Shown: one piece after another, positions 32,048-32,820 of the stretch
Layout: each line of letters begins with the position of its first letter
Numbering within the stretch: position 1 is the first letter of the stretch
From: Acidimicrobiaceae bacterium
GTDB lineage: Bacteria > Actinomycetota > Acidimicrobiia > Acidimicrobiales > RAAP-2
Direction of reading: 5' to 3'
Assembly: GCA_003132305.1 (NCBI GenBank)
Contig: PKXJ01000035.1
Coordinates: 170,974 to 203,793 of the forward strand
Length of the DNA: 32,820 nt
The notes under the pieces: generated by a model
Told to the model about the DNA's origin: nothing
The model's input: only the letters and a program-made list of their open reading frames with translations
Database searches by the model: none
Translations under genes and position numbers: made by a program

Positions 32048-32820
32048 TAGGGGATCTCCATCTGGGTGAGCACGCTGTCAACGACCTGCTGGGCACTTAG
32101 GGGGAACCCCCCGTAGGCCAGGACTGGATTCATCTTCTCCATCGCGACGCCCGTCTCGATTGAAATGAGCGAACGTAGTTGCGCGTCGCGATTCTGCTCG
32201 ACGACGAAGCAGCGCTCGTGCTCTTCGACGAAGCGCCGAACCTCGTCCACGAAGGGGAATCCCCGCACGCGCAGAAAGTCCGCGACGACACCTTGGGTTT
32301 CCAGTTCCTCGAGGGCTTCGCGCACCGCGAGGTCGCAGCTACCAACGGTGATCACGCCGACCTTGGCCCCCTGGCGGCGTTCGACGATCGGCGCGGGCAC
32401 GTGAGGTGCCGCGGCCGCGTGCTTTAGTTTTAGACGGTCGATCACCTCTTGGTACTCGTCGGGCATCTCGGTGTAGTGCCCGTACTTGTCGTGACCAGAA
32501 CCTCGAATGAAGTACGCACCTTTCGAGATCGAGCCGGGGAGCGTGCGCGGCGTGACGAACTGGTCGTCCTCGTCGGCGTAGCGAAAGAACTCGGCGATTT
32601 CGGCCAAGTTCTCGTCGTTCAGCACCCGGCCCCGATCGGGCACGTAGTCGTCGTCCCAGGTGAGTCGCGGCACCACCCAGTCGTTCATGCCAATGTCGAG
32701 GTCCGAGAGCATGAAGACCGGCGTCTGGAACCGCTCCGCTAAGTCGAAGCACTGCGCGGCGAACTCAAAACACTCAAAAGGGTTCGCCGGAAACAACAAG
32801 ATGTGCTTGGTGTCGCCGTG
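32047..32820 (-). CDS. korA: 2-oxoacid:ferredoxin oxidoreductase alpha subunit (KorA-like), C-terminal part
   Basis: C-terminal 257 residues; the gene continues beyond the right edge, so the 5' end is missing. The start of the visible part, HGDTKHILLFPANPFECFE, is the family's conserved block before LAERFQTPVFMLSDLDIGMN. The later GAKVGVITVGSCDLAVREAL segment and the C-terminal EHERCFVVEQNRDAQLRSL and YGGFPLSAQQVVDSV blocks also match alpha subunits. It binds the 2-oxoacid and CoA together with the beta subunit. TTG codons near the edge are internal Leu codons, not starts. Confidence 0.92.
   Translation of the reverse strand, partial: HGDTKHILLFPANPFECFEFAAQCFDLAERFQTPVFMLSDLDIGMNDWVVPRLTWDDDYVPDRGRVLNDENLAEIAEFFRYADEDDQFVTPRTLPGSISKGAYFIRGSGHDKYGHYTEMPDEYQEVIDRLKLKHAAAAPHVPAPIVERRQGAKVGVITVGSCDLAVREALEELETQGVVADFLRVRGFPFVDEVRRFVEEHERCFVVEQNRDAQLRSLISIETGVAMEKMNPVLAYGGFPLSAQQVVDSVLTQMEIP

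Overview
The window looks like part of the chromosome of a GC-rich actinobacterium. I would guess class Acidimicrobiia, but this is inference. The reasons are GC-rich third codon positions, many GTG and TTG starts, 1 to 13 bp start/stop overlaps, a two-subunit 2-oxoacid:ferredoxin oxidoreductase, a secreted neocarzinostatin-fold protein, a DUF6295 protein and TetR/MarR-controlled catabolic genes. There are no rRNA, tRNA, CRISPR, phage, IS or plasmid signals.

Layout. 1-8.0 kb: end of etfB and all of etfA (electron transfer flavoprotein), convergent with a GMC-family flavin alcohol dehydrogenase; a decayed gene remnant; a METTL7-like methyltransferase; a ChrA transporter; a YCII protein; formyl-THF deformylase PurU; and a 3-hydroxyacyl-CoA dehydrogenase. 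8.2-9.3 kb: inorganic pyrophosphatase and a six-helix membrane protein. 9.3-24.1 kb: a large divergent catabolic locus. The left arm (minus strand) runs from an alpha/beta hydrolase of the 2,6-dihydroxypseudooxynicotine-hydrolase type through an E2 acyltransferase with two E3-binding domains and a cytosolic NMT1/THI5-type binding protein to an aldehyde dehydrogenase, with a TetR regulator behind it. The right arm (plus strand) is a complete Liv-type ABC importer, then a 3-hydroxyisobutyrate-dehydrogenase-like enzyme, an M24 peptidase-fold protein with an altered metal site, and the E1 alpha and beta subunits that match the E2 of the other arm. The 206-bp gap between the arms holds a good promoter and a perfect palindrome.

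24.2-29.2 kb: an operon of dienelactone-hydrolase-like enzyme, DUF6295 protein and 14-helix MFS exporter, divergent from a MarR gene that appears leaderless and is preceded by a perfect 19-bp palindrome. A second 14-helix MFS exporter follows. 29.3-32.8 kb: the neocarzinostatin-family secreted protein, a single-domain response regulator lacking its phosphoacceptor Asp, a 60-aa Cys/His-rich protein, and KorB/KorA (KorA runs off the window).

Main candidate for an undescribed system: the locus at 9.3-24.1 kb encodes uptake, hydrolysis, reduction or oxidation, thiolytic 2-oxoacid or acetoin-type cleavage and aldehyde oxidation of one unknown compound. The E1 and E2 parts of one complex sit in opposite arms, which argues that both arms are one pathway. 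The substrate cannot be read from sequence. All family calls are by eye from conserved motifs, with no database search.
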